From Bacteroidota bacterium (GTDB lineage Bacteria > Bacteroidota > Ignavibacteria > Ignavibacteriales > Melioribacteraceae), in the NCBI GenBank assembly GCA_023453125.1, contig JAEXUB010000184.1, positions 67,850-131,849 of the forward strand: 64,000 nt of DNA, read 5' to 3'. Below the pieces are notes generated by a model. The model saw only the letters and a list, made by a program, of their open reading frames with translations, was not told where the DNA came from and did not search any database. Position numbers and translations under genes: made by a program. Below, piece by piece: positions 48,319-57,120 of the stretch (positions within the stretch are counted from its first letter, which is position 1; each line of letters begins with the position of its first letter).

Positions 48319-49277
48319 TGGACAAAGCTCCTTTGGTTAGTGTGGTCCTTTCGGTTTATAATGGTGAAAAATACCTGGCAGAAGCAATTGAAAGCATTTT
48401 GGCCCAGACCATGTCTGAATGGGAATTGGTAATTGTTGATGACGGTTCCACCGATTCGAGCCCGGATATAATTAAGTGCTACAAGGATTCAAGGATTAAA
48501 GTTACAACGCAGAAAAACCGGGGACTGGCTCCGGCTCTCAACACAGGAATATTTCAGGCACAGGGAAAATATGTTGCAAGAATGGATGCCGATGATATAT
48601 CCCTTCCGCAGCGGCTTGAAAAGCAGGTTGAGTTTATGGAAAAATACTCTTTTTGTTCTGTGCTTGGTTCGAACGCCCTGATTATTGATATGAAGGGGAA
48701 ATACCTATATACATCGAATGTGCCGGTAACTGGAGAGGAAATTATTTCTCAATTGCATACGCAGAGTCCATTTTTTCACAGTTCAGTTATTTTCCGGAAG
48801 GATGATTTTGTTCAATGCGGCGGTTATTTTGAGAAAATCAGACACCATTTCGAAGATTACATCCTTTGGCAAAAAATGAAACAGGCCGGCCGGCTCTGTA
48901 ACCTGGAAGAACCTTTAATCAAATACAGAATTGTCCCAACCGCACTTACCAATAGGGATAGCAAAGATGCTTCAATAATGATATCTCTTGCAAAAAAGAT
49001 TTTATCGGAAGGGGACCTGACGAATGACGAGTATCAGCTGCTGAACAAAATTACAGTAAAAAAAAGTTATAGCAGGCTTAGAAGCGACTATTACTCCAAA
49101 CTCGGGACTATTTACTTATATAGAAGAAAAAAGCACATTCAGGCTTTTATGTATTTTATGCAATCTTTCGTATTTAATCCCTTTAACCTAAGGACTCCAT
49201 TTTTTGTCGTTCTATCACTGCTCCCCTTTCGGGTAATAAATATGTGGAAGAAATTCCGCGGGATTGAGCACAATTAA
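48318..49277 (+). CDS. GT2-family glycosyltransferase
   Basis: The 319-residue enzyme begins PLVSVVLSVYNGEKYLAEAI with VIVDDGSTDSSP and the metal motif ARMDADDISLP. HHFEDYILWQKM is the ED acceptor motif. It resembles WfgS/EpsE-like enzymes. The start is a GTG that shares its first base with the TAG stop of the preceding gene, so translation is coupled. Its donor is unknown. Confidence 0.93.
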   Translation: MDKAPLVSVVLSVYNGEKYLAEAIESILAQTMSEWELVIVDDGSTDSSPDIIKCYKDSRIKVTTQKNRGLAPALNTGIFQAQGKYVARMDADDISLPQRLEKQVEFMEKYSFCSVLGSNALIIDMKGKYLYTSNVPVTGEEIISQLHTQSPFFHSSVIFRKDDFVQCGGYFEKIRHHFEDYILWQKMKQAGRLCNLEEPLIKYRIVPTALTNRDSKDASIMISLAKKILSEGDLTNDEYQLLNKITVKKSYSRLRSDYYSKLGTIYLYRRKKHIQAFMYFMQSFVFNPFNLRTPFFVVLSLLPFRVINMWKKFRGIEHN

Positions 49278-49307
49278 TGTATACTCTATCAAGGAAAAAG
49301 TAAGAAA

Positions 49308-50669
49308 ATGAACTATTCCGCGTCATTCGAAGAAAACGACCGGTTTAAAACCGGGATTGCACTTAAAATTCTTATTGTACTTTTCTGGATTATACAATTC
49401 TGGACTACACCGTATTTAAGGGGAGAAGATTTCTCAAAAATGAATTATAATCCTTTGTTCGGCCGACTGGATATGCTTCTGCAGGAAGAAACTCTTGTAG
49501 GGGAGAGATTCGCCCTTATGGAATTCATATTTGCCGCTTTAATGATAGTATTAATTAAAAAATTCGGAATCGGCTGGTTTGCAGAACAGGTTAGCAAAAA
49601 ACTCTTTTTTGTATCTGCTTTTGTTATAGGTCTTTGTTTTCTTAACCCGAACAATTCCTTTGATCAGTTGAAGTATCTACTGTCTTATTCTCCCAGAATA
49701 CTTTTCTTTTTTCTTGCATTGCTTTTCATCTTCTTAAGAGTCAGAAAAGAAGCCTTTCTGGAAATTATTCATGATTTTATTTATTATGGTTTCTGGGTGG
49801 GACTTTCACAGGCTGTTATATCATCATTATTATTCATATCCGGAAACGGAGTTAAATTCCTTGGATCCGCAACAACAATTCCCCATGCGGAAATTGTGAA
49901 TGTAATGGTAATTTTCAGTGCAATAGCTCTTTCGTTGTATCTCTCGTCACACCGCAAGGTATTTCTTTTGATTGTCGTGATATTTCACTTTACTATCTTT
50001 TTTGCCGACAGAAGAACACCTCTGGCAATCTTGCTAATAATAGACTTAATGATTCTTTATTATTACAGGAAAACAGGAAGCAAGCTCTTTTTCAAAGGGC
50101 TCCTTGCAGGAGGAATGTTATTCGGCATCTATTATTTTATAAATAAAGAGACAGCTATAGACGTAGAATATTTCTTTCTAAGAATTTATGCTGTATTCGG
50201 GGGGAATATTAAAGATTATGGAGATAATTTTACCGATATGGGGCACTGGGAACAGACAGCATTAACCTTCACAACCCTCTTTTCTAATTTCGAAGTGTTC
50301 TGGGGAGGGGGAATGCGCAATTACATGTTTTTTGTACAGGGACAGTCTGCTTATATTCACAATAGTTTTGCGGCTGTATGGGCATATTACGGAATTCCAA
50401 TGACACTTTTTCTCTTTTATCTCGTTTTTGTCTTTGGTAAAAGAAGTGTTCAATATCTTTTTGAATCAAAAGAGAATTACAGCCGCACTTTAACAGCACC
50501 GGTGATGTTTTCATATCTGATGATACTGGTTGGGGACGCGTTTACAGGCGAATATTTCAGCAAGCACTTTGTATATGCAGCGCTTTTTGCCCTCGTTCTT
50601 TCCTTTTTCCGACTGGAAAAGGAAGATGAGGAGCTGATTTGTACCCGGCTAATACTGAGGAGAATTTAG
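49308..50669 (+). CDS. wzy: Wzy-type polysaccharide polymerase
   Basis: The 453-residue integral membrane protein has about 11-12 helices, with a larger periplasmic loop between residues about 300 and 350. No soluble domain is seen. This hydrophobic pattern and the presence of a Wzx flippase make Wzy the best call, because sequence conservation is poor in this family. It would join repeat units in the periplasm. An O-antigen ligase of the same topology is the alternative; the region around GNIKDYGDNFTDMGHWEQ is the likely active loop. Confidence 0.78.
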   Translation: MNYSASFEENDRFKTGIALKILIVLFWIIQFWTTPYLRGEDFSKMNYNPLFGRLDMLLQEETLVGERFALMEFIFAALMIVLIKKFGIGWFAEQVSKKLFFVSAFVIGLCFLNPNNSFDQLKYLLSYSPRILFFFLALLFIFLRVRKEAFLEIIHDFIYYGFWVGLSQAVISSLLFISGNGVKFLGSATTIPHAEIVNVMVIFSAIALSLYLSSHRKVFLLIVVIFHFTIFFADRRTPLAILLIIDLMILYYYRKTGSKLFFKGLLAGGMLFGIYYFINKETAIDVEYFFLRIYAVFGGNIKDYGDNFTDMGHWEQTALTFTTLFSNFEVFWGGGMRNYMFFVQGQSAYIHNSFAAVWAYYGIPMTLFLFYLVFVFGKRSVQYLFESKENYSRTLTAPVMFSYLMILVGDAFTGEYFSKHFVYAALFALVLSFFRLEKEDEELICTRLILRRI

Positions 50670-50698
50670 TTCTGCATCAAATACTATTACAGGAAAAT

Positions 50699-51925
50699 AT
50701 GAATATCCTTTTCATTGGACATTTGTTTCCTAACCGCTACGAAAGCAACAGCGGTACTTTTAATATAAGCCGAATTAAAGCTCTTATTGAACGAGGGCAT
50801 AGAGTCAAGGCCGTTATTCCGGTTTCTGTTATCCCCCCTATTAAGTATTTGGGTGCAAGGCCCGATATAAAGATGATGAAAAAGTACTACGGAAGTTTTA
50901 AACCAATTTATGATTTTGATGTTAACTCCGGTTTCGAATGTATTACTGTTTCCTGGTTTCCTGTTCCTTCAGCGATTATGTGGCCGTATCAAAGTCTTGC
51001 TTTGAATATCTCGGCAGGCATGAAAATAAAATCGATCTGCCGGAATTTTTCTCCGGATCTTATACTTCTCTCTGTTCTGAATCCCGAGGGTGCATTCAGC
51101 AGATATTTAAGAAAGGCAACCGATTCAGTACTATTTTCAATTGCCGAAGGAAGTGAAATTCTTGTCTATCCGGAAATATATAAGGGAATTGAAAAAATAT
51201 GCAGTATAGCAGATAAATATTGCGATAAGGTAGTATTCGTCTCTGAGTCAATGAATGAATCGGCTCAACGTCTTTACCCATTTAAGAACCATATTGTTAT
51301 AGCAAACGGATACGACCAGGAGCATTTCAGCTTCTCCGAAGAAAGCGTGAGGCGCGATGGCAGATTCACCATAGTATCGGCAGGCAACTTGGAATACGTT
51401 AAGGGGCACGATATTCTAATTGAGGCAGTAAAAGACATTGAAGATGTAAAGCTCGTAATTGCAGGAAGAGGTTTTCTCGAAAGGGAGTATTCTGAGAGAA
51501 TAAGAAACCTCGGGCTGAAAGACAAAATTGAATTAGCCGGTTATCTTTCTCCGGGGGAATTAAGAAAATACTACGCCAGAGCCGATATATTCTGCCTTCC
51601 AAGCCGGTCAGAAGGTTTCGGTATTGCCGCTATTGAAGCGATGGCCTGCGGTCTTCCGGTAATTGCCCCTCCGGTTGGGGAAATGCCCAATGTAATTGAA
51701 AATGAAGTAACCGGTTTAATGCTGAAAAAACTTTCTCAGGATCATATTAAGGATGCCATTTGCAGGGCTAAACAAATTATATGGGACCGCCGGCTTATAA
51801 GCAGTCGTGTTTCCGGAAAATATGGCTGGAAACAATGGGCTGCGGAAATAGAAAGAGCAGCAGTGCAATCTAAACTTAATAAATCGGGCTTTCAGGCGTT
51901 CAATCAAATGAAAGGGGAAAACTAA
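50699..51925 (+). CDS. GT4-family glycosyltransferase
   Basis: The 408-residue GT-B enzyme begins MNILFIGHLFPNRYESNSGT. It shows FTIVSAGNLEYVKGHDILIEAV, IAGRGFLEREY and the EX7E motif SRSEGFGIAAIEAMACGLPV, all GT4 features. I place the start at 50699. Earlier in-frame codons back to 50639 overlap the polymerase end and are less likely. Its stop TAA overlaps the carbamoyltransferase ATG. Confidence 0.93.
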   Translation: MNILFIGHLFPNRYESNSGTFNISRIKALIERGHRVKAVIPVSVIPPIKYLGARPDIKMMKKYYGSFKPIYDFDVNSGFECITVSWFPVPSAIMWPYQSLALNISAGMKIKSICRNFSPDLILLSVLNPEGAFSRYLRKATDSVLFSIAEGSEILVYPEIYKGIEKICSIADKYCDKVVFVSESMNESAQRLYPFKNHIVIANGYDQEHFSFSEESVRRDGRFTIVSAGNLEYVKGHDILIEAVKDIEDVKLVIAGRGFLEREYSERIRNLGLKDKIELAGYLSPGELRKYYARADIFCLPSRSEGFGIAAIEAMACGLPVIAPPVGEMPNVIENEVTGLMLKKLSQDHIKDAICRAKQIIWDRRLISSRVSGKYGWKQWAAEIERAAVQSKLNKSGFQAFNQMKGEN

Positions 51926-53706
51926 TGTATATTCTTGGTATAAATCCGGGGCATGATGCTACAGCAGTTCTATTGAAAGAGGAGAGAGTAATAGCGTCTG
52001 TTGCCGAAGAAAGAATTACCCGCGTAAAATATCACTTCGGATTTCCTTATGAATCAATAAAGGAGTGTCTTAGAATTGGAGGTATTGGGCCTTCAGAAGT
52101 TGATATAGTTGTATTTGGAGGGAATGCACTGCTTAATGGGAAAGCTTCCTATTCTCATTATTTAATGGTTAACTTCAGCGGTTTATATGACGTAAGCAAC
52201 GAACTCCCGCTGTCATATGTAATTAGAAAAGTAATTTTTAAAATTAAACAACAGGTAATAAAACCGTTAAGCTGCGGGCACTTATTTGCGGCTGCTTTAC
52301 AAAAAACCGGCATTAAAGCGCCAATCAAGTCGTATGACCATCATCTATGCCATGCCGCTTCAGCTTATTTTAATCTTGGTTATGATGAATCGCTTATCAT
52401 CACAGCCGATGGGGCAGGAGACGGTCTTTCTTCAATTGTAACCATTGCCAGAAACGGAAAATTTGAAACTGTTCACACTGTTGAAGAAGATCATTCTGTC
52501 GGGGCTTTTTATTCGGCAATTACTAAATATCTAGGTTTCAAACGGAACCGGCACGAAGGTAAGGTAACCGGTCTTGCGGCATATGGAAACCCTGATCTGC
52601 TTAAAAACTCTTTTTCAAAGATGATTTATTCAGTCGAAGATGGGAAATCATATGAGTCGCAGATAATTGGCAGTATGCCCGCCTGGAAAAGAAAGCTTAA
52701 AAAAATTCTCCTTTTTTTTAGCGGCAAACCGGGATTTGTAAACGAAATCTATATGGCTTATTTAAGAAAAGAATGCAGTTGTTCAAAAAAAGAGGACATA
52801 GCCGCGGCCTGCCAATCAGTTTCTGAAGAGGTGTTTGTCAATTATGCAAAGTATTGGGTGAATAAATGCAAAATCAATAAAGTAGGGCTTGCGGGAGGTA
52901 TTTTCTCAAACGTAAGGATAAACCAGAAAATAATGGAGATTGATGAGATTGACGAGGTTTTTATTCACCCGAATATGGGGGACGGAGGAATTGCCATGGG
53001 AGCTGCTCTGCTTTATTATAACGATTGTTTGATTAGCAAGGGGAGTTTTCTATCGCCAACCGCAATTGATAACGTCTTTTACGGTTCTGAATACAATGAT
53101 GACGAAATTAGGAAAGCAATTTCAAATCCGGAATATGAGTACTACTGTCCCGAAAATTTTGCTTCAGAAGTTGCCAGACTCGTTTATGAGGGAAATATAG
53201 TTGGGCATTTTAATTACAGAATGGAATACGGTCCAAGAGCTCTTGGCGCAAGAACTATTCTTGCAAACGCAACAAACAATGAAATCAACAATTGGCTGAA
53301 CAAGAGGCTTAAGAGGACCGAGTTTATGCCTTTTGCCCCGGTTTGCCCCGAGGAGCTCGCCGATATAGTTTTTGCTAATTATTCCAAGGGTAAGTATCCT
53401 GCCAAGTTTATGACGATTACATTCGATGTAAAGGAGGAATGGAAAGATAAAATACCGGCGGTAGTGCACGTAGACGGCACAGCGCGCCCTCAGACAATTA
53501 CGCCCGCTCAGCACAAGGTATATTATGATATTGTGAAGGAATATTGCAGAATTAGCGGGCTTCCGGCTCTTATAAATACCAGTTTTAATGTTCATGAGGA
53601 ACCGATTGTAAGGACACCTCTGGAAGCCCTTAATTCGCTTAAAAAGGACTGTATAGATATTCTTGCCATAGGCTCATTTATTGTTAAAAAGAGAAAAAAG
53701 AATTGA
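51925..53706 (+). CDS. NodU/CmcH-family O-carbamoyltransferase
   Basis: The 593-residue enzyme transfers a carbamoyl group from carbamoyl phosphate to a sugar hydroxyl. The N-terminal Kae1-like domain begins ILGINPGHDATAVLL and has the Fe-binding DHHLCHAASAYF motif. The C-terminal YrdC-like domain has YRMEYGPRALGARTILANAT and PALINTSFNVHEEPI. Length is as expected for NodU. Carbamoylated sugars are known in Nod factors and some O-antigens. It starts one base before the GT4 stop ends, and its own stop overlaps the next TTG start. Confidence 0.94.
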   Translation: MYILGINPGHDATAVLLKEERVIASVAEERITRVKYHFGFPYESIKECLRIGGIGPSEVDIVVFGGNALLNGKASYSHYLMVNFSGLYDVSNELPLSYVIRKVIFKIKQQVIKPLSCGHLFAAALQKTGIKAPIKSYDHHLCHAASAYFNLGYDESLIITADGAGDGLSSIVTIARNGKFETVHTVEEDHSVGAFYSAITKYLGFKRNRHEGKVTGLAAYGNPDLLKNSFSKMIYSVEDGKSYESQIIGSMPAWKRKLKKILLFFSGKPGFVNEIYMAYLRKECSCSKKEDIAAACQSVSEEVFVNYAKYWVNKCKINKVGLAGGIFSNVRINQKIMEIDEIDEVFIHPNMGDGGIAMGAALLYYNDCLISKGSFLSPTAIDNVFYGSEYNDDEIRKAISNPEYEYYCPENFASEVARLVYEGNIVGHFNYRMEYGPRALGARTILANATNNEINNWLNKRLKRTEFMPFAPVCPEELADIVFANYSKGKYPAKFMTITFDVKEEWKDKIPAVVHVDGTARPQTITPAQHKVYYDIVKEYCRISGLPALINTSFNVHEEPIVRTPLEALNSLKKDCIDILAIGSFIVKKRKKN

Positions 53707-54575
53707 AATACGCTGTAATCTCACCAGTATTGAATGAAGAAGCATATATAAGGCATACACTTGAGTCCGTTTGCGGACAGACTCATTTGCCCGGGATATG
53801 GATAATAGCAGATGACGGTTCTTCCGATTCTACTCCGGCTATAATTTCTGAATTTACGGCAAAGTATAAATGGATCGAAGTAATTAGAACTGAAAACAGA
53901 GCAGAGGAAAGAAGCGGAGGGGCTAAGGTTGTAAATGCTTTTTTCAGAGGATACAAGCTTTTATTAGAAAAGAAAATTCAATGGGATTTCATTGTTAAAC
54001 TTGACGGTGATTTATCTCTTCCTCCGGATTATTTTGAAAGGATTGCAGAGGAATTTTCCGGAAATGAAAAAATTGGACTTTGCGGCGGCTATTTAGTTAA
54101 TCTAATTGATGGAAAACTTGTCAGGGAAATTCAGAACGATTATCATATACGGGGTGCTTTCAAATCGGTACGTAGAAAATGTTTTGAAGACATTGGGGGA
54201 TTCAAGTCTATCTGGAATTGGGATGGTGTTGATGAATTGGAGGCTATATATAAAGGATGGCTTACAAAAACGGTTGAGGTTCCTGTTGTTCATTTCCGCC
54301 CTACAACTTCTTCCTACAACATAAAAAAACATTCTTTCAAATCGGGAATTGAAGCATACAGGGAGGGGAACAGTATTTTTCTTGTTCTTTTGAGAGGGAT
54401 AAAATTGGCAATGAAACCCCCAATTTTTCTTAACTGCTTCTTGTATATAGCTGGATTCTTTTCAGGTTTTATTAAAAGGGACGAAAAATATTTCGACAAG
54501 GATTTTTCACGCTTTATAAACAGGTTCCATTTCAAAAGAATTTTAAGAAAGGTTGCCCGTGCTGGTCGTAATTGA
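53703..54575 (+). CDS. GT2-family glycosyltransferase
   Basis: The 290-residue enzyme begins KYAVISPVLNEEAYIRHTLE, with IIADDGSSDSTP and VKLDGDLSLPPDYF, the GT2 metal site. The C-terminus is basic and has a hydrophobic stretch that may touch the membrane. The only useful start is a TTG at 53703 overlapping the carbamoyltransferase TGA, so translation is probably coupled. Its end overlaps hisH-like by 17 bases. Confidence 0.88.
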   Translation: MKYAVISPVLNEEAYIRHTLESVCGQTHLPGIWIIADDGSSDSTPAIISEFTAKYKWIEVIRTENRAEERSGGAKVVNAFFRGYKLLLEKKIQWDFIVKLDGDLSLPPDYFERIAEEFSGNEKIGLCGGYLVNLIDGKLVREIQNDYHIRGAFKSVRRKCFEDIGGFKSIWNWDGVDELEAIYKGWLTKTVEVPVVHFRPTTSSYNIKKHSFKSGIEAYREGNSIFLVLLRGIKLAMKPPIFLNCFLYIAGFFSGFIKRDEKYFDKDFSRFINRFHFKRILRKVARAGRN

Positions 54576-55176
54576 TTATGGTTTAGGAAATTTAAGATCG
54601 GTCCAGAAAGCATTCGAAAGTATAAAGATTGATTCGGTTGTATCCGCAAACCCAAGAGAAATCCTGAATGCTTCAAAATTAGTTTTGCCGGGAGTAGGGC
54701 ATTTTGCCGCGGGTATGAAAAATCTTAAGGAAAAAGGAATTGAAGAAGTCTTGAATGAGGCGGCATTAATAAGAAAAACTCCCATACTTGGAATCTGTCT
54801 GGGAATGCAGCTTATGACGATTTACAGCGAAGAAGGGGGTTGCCCCGGACTAGGATGGATTAAGGGGAAGACATCATTGCTTAATAATAGGGTTAACGGA
54901 AAACCATTTAAGGTACCCCACATCGGCTGGAACGGTATTGAAGTAAAAAGAGATAATGCTTTAATAGATAAATCATTAGAAGTAGGGCGTTATTATTTCG
55001 TTCATTCTTTTGCTGTTACCTGCGAAGAAGAAGAGGATGAAATTGCTTCAACTGAATATGGAATTACCTTTACCTCCGCTTTTTCCAAAGGGAATATCGC
55101 CGGAGTTCAGTTTCATCCCGAAAAGAGCCACGGACTCGGGATTCAATTACTGAAAAACTTTGCGGAGAAGTATTAG
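54559..55176 (+). CDS. HisH-like glutaminase of the sugar amidotransferase module
   Basis: The 205-residue class I glutamine amidotransferase has Cys80 in LGICLGMQLM and His186/Glu188 in FHPEKS, the full triad. In histidine biosynthesis HisH feeds ammonia to HisF; here the context is a polysaccharide locus, with the sugar N-amidotransferase next. It is therefore the WbpH/WbuY type. I chose GTG 54559, with AAGG 6 bases upstream, over TTG 54553. It ends just before the HisF-like ATG. Confidence 0.93.
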   Translation: MLVVIDYGLGNLRSVQKAFESIKIDSVVSANPREILNASKLVLPGVGHFAAGMKNLKEKGIEEVLNEAALIRKTPILGICLGMQLMTIYSEEGGCPGLGWIKGKTSLLNNRVNGKPFKVPHIGWNGIEVKRDNALIDKSLEVGRYYFVHSFAVTCEEEEDEIASTEYGITFTSAFSKGNIAGVQFHPEKSHGLGIQLLKNFAEKY

Positions 55177-55177
55177 A

Positions 55178-55963
55178 ATGTTTCGTCCCCGTGTAATACC
55201 TGTCTTATTATTGAAGGGAAAAGGTTTGGTGAAAACCATTCAGTTCAAAGAAGAGAGATATATCGGGGATCCAATTAATGCTGTAAGGATTTTAAATGAC
55301 CATGAAAGCGATGAACTGGTTTTTCTCGACATATCCGCCTCTAATGAGGAACGTGTAATTTCAGCGGAGCTTGCCCAACAGATTTGCGATGAAGCTTATA
55401 TGCCCTTTGCTGTCGGCGGAGGAATAAAAAACACCCGGCAGGCGGCAATACTGCTCAAGGCTGGTGCCGAAAAAATAGTGATAAATTCTTCAGCGGCAGC
55501 AGACCCCTCTTTTATTCGTGAATGCTCTCTTGAGTTCGGAAGCCAGAGCGTTGTCGTTTCGGTTGACGCTAAAAAGTCTCTTTTCGGAAAATATACCGTT
55601 ATGACCCATTCGGGAAGCAAAAAGTATTCTTTGGGACTAGAAGATTATTTGAGGATTATTGAGGATAACGGGGCGGGGGAACTGATCATAAATTCAATTG
55701 ATAAAGATGGAATGATGACCGGATATGACATTGAACTGGTTAAAAAAGCGACTTCTGCGGTTATGATACCTGTAATAGCCTGCGGCGGATGCGGCTCATT
55801 GAACCATTTGAGAGAGGCATATTTTAATGGAGGAGCTCATGCAGTGGCTGCCGGGAGCATTTTTATCTATCACGGTGTCAGAAAAGCTGTATTAGTCAAT
55901 TATCCTTCGGACACAGAATTGATGAAAATATTTAACAGCGGGGATGCCGATGGGCGAATATAA
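55178..55963 (+). CDS. HisF-like protein of the sugar amidotransferase module
   Basis: The 261-residue TIM-barrel protein resembles HisF (imidazole-glycerol-phosphate synthase subunit): FRPRVIPVLLLKGKGLVKT, FAVGGGIKN, VVVSVDAKK and IACGGCGSLNHL. In HisF the catalytic Asp11 sits in the motif CLDVK; here it reads VLLLK, so Asp11 is Leu. The second catalytic Asp (SVDAK) is kept. Loss of Asp11 argues against histidine synthesis and for an ammonia-channel or partner role, as in WbpI/WbuZ-type proteins. It starts just after hisH and overlaps the PP-loop gene. Confidence 0.9.
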   Translation: MFRPRVIPVLLLKGKGLVKTIQFKEERYIGDPINAVRILNDHESDELVFLDISASNEERVISAELAQQICDEAYMPFAVGGGIKNTRQAAILLKAGAEKIVINSSAAADPSFIRECSLEFGSQSVVVSVDAKKSLFGKYTVMTHSGSKKYSLGLEDYLRIIEDNGAGELIINSIDKDGMMTGYDIELVKKATSAVMIPVIACGGCGSLNHLREAYFNGGAHAVAAGSIFIYHGVRKAVLVNYPSDTELMKIFNSGDADGRI

Positions 55964-57119
55964 AAGATGCAGCGCCGGAGTTTGGGATACTACTGTACCG
56001 GGAATTAAGTTTGACTTGAACGGGTTATCAAATTATTACCATATGTTTCAAAAGTATGCAGGCGATTATCCAAGAGGAGTTGAGGGACTCAAAGCCTGGA
56101 ATAAATATGTGGATGAAATTAAATCTGCCGGCAAAGGGAAGGAATATGATTGTATTATCGGAGTCAGCGGAGGCACAGACAGCTCCTTTCTACTTTATAT
56201 AGCCCGGGAATTCGGGCTTAGGCCCCTTGCTGTAACACTTGATAACGGATGGTCTTCTGAGATTGCAGTAAAAAATATTAAGAAAGTGACAAATGCCTTG
56301 AAGATAGATCTTGAAACATATGTGATTGATTATGAAGAATTAAAGGATATTCTCAGTTCGTATATAAAAGCGGGGCTCCCCTGGATTGATTATCCTACTG
56401 ATCAGGCCATAAAATCCATACTCTTCAGGATGGCAAGGAAATTCAAAGTAAAGCATATACTTATCGGGCACGATTTCCGTTCAGAGGGAACACAGCCGAA
56501 TGAATGGACTTATGGAGATGCAAGACAGCTCAGGCATATCCAAAAGAAATTCGGCAGCAGGAAAATTAAATCATTCCCAAATATGTCGATTTCTGAAAAT
56601 ATCTATTATCAATATTTCTGCGGAATAAAAATGCTCTATCCCTTCTTTTACATAGATTATGATAAGCAGGCCGCAAGGGAATTCCTTATGAAGAACTATG
56701 ACTGGAAATATTACGGCGGTCATCATCATGAAAACAGTTTTACAAAATTCGCAATTGCTTACTGGATGCCTGTCAAATTCGGATTCGATAAGAGGATAAT
56801 TACTTTTTCGGCACAGATTTGCAGCGGGCATCTGACACGCAGTCAGGCTATAGCGGAACTTGCTTCACCGGCATATTCTGTTGAAAATATAGAAGCTGAG
56901 ATCGAATTTGTTGCAAAGAAACTTGGTATGGCAGGAAAACAGTTCAGGGGATATTTTGATTCTCCTAATCATTCCTTTACCGATTATCCCTCATATCATC
57001 CGGTTCTGGAGTCGGTTTACAAACTAATAAGGCCTTTTATGAAATATTTATTCCCTCAAATGCCGGCCTATTTTCTGCAGTTGGAGGAAAAATTAAGGGA
57101 GAAAGAGGCAGCGGAATAG
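55950..57119 (+). CDS. WbpG/WbuX-type N-acetyl sugar amidotransferase (PP-loop)
   Basis: The 389-residue enzyme is predicted to use ATP and ammonia to convert an N-acetyl group of a sugar to an acetamidino group. It has the PP-loop VSGGTDSS at residues 72-79, followed by LAVTLDNGW, and the later HDFRSEGTQPNEWTYGD and GGHHHENSF. The family N-terminus usually has a Cys-x2-Cys pair and a second pair; here only Cys7 remains and the second pair reads SNYY. I chose ATG 55950, with GCGGGG upstream, over ATG 55944. HisH- and HisF-like partners precede it. Confidence 0.9.
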   Translation: MGEYKRCSAGVWDTTVPGIKFDLNGLSNYYHMFQKYAGDYPRGVEGLKAWNKYVDEIKSAGKGKEYDCIIGVSGGTDSSFLLYIAREFGLRPLAVTLDNGWSSEIAVKNIKKVTNALKIDLETYVIDYEELKDILSSYIKAGLPWIDYPTDQAIKSILFRMARKFKVKHILIGHDFRSEGTQPNEWTYGDARQLRHIQKKFGSRKIKSFPNMSISENIYYQYFCGIKMLYPFFYIDYDKQAAREFLMKNYDWKYYGGHHHENSFTKFAIAYWMPVKFGFDKRIITFSAQICSGHLTRSQAIAELASPAYSVENIEAEIEFVAKKLGMAGKQFRGYFDSPNHSFTDYPSYHPVLESVYKLIRPFMKYLFPQMPAYFLQLEEKLREKEAAE

Positions 57120-57120
57120 T

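Noticed and set aside
54559..55963. Histidine biosynthesis genes hisH and hisF
   Set aside because: No other his gene is near, the HisF-like protein lacks Asp11, and the pair sits with a sugar amidotransferase in a polysaccharide locus.
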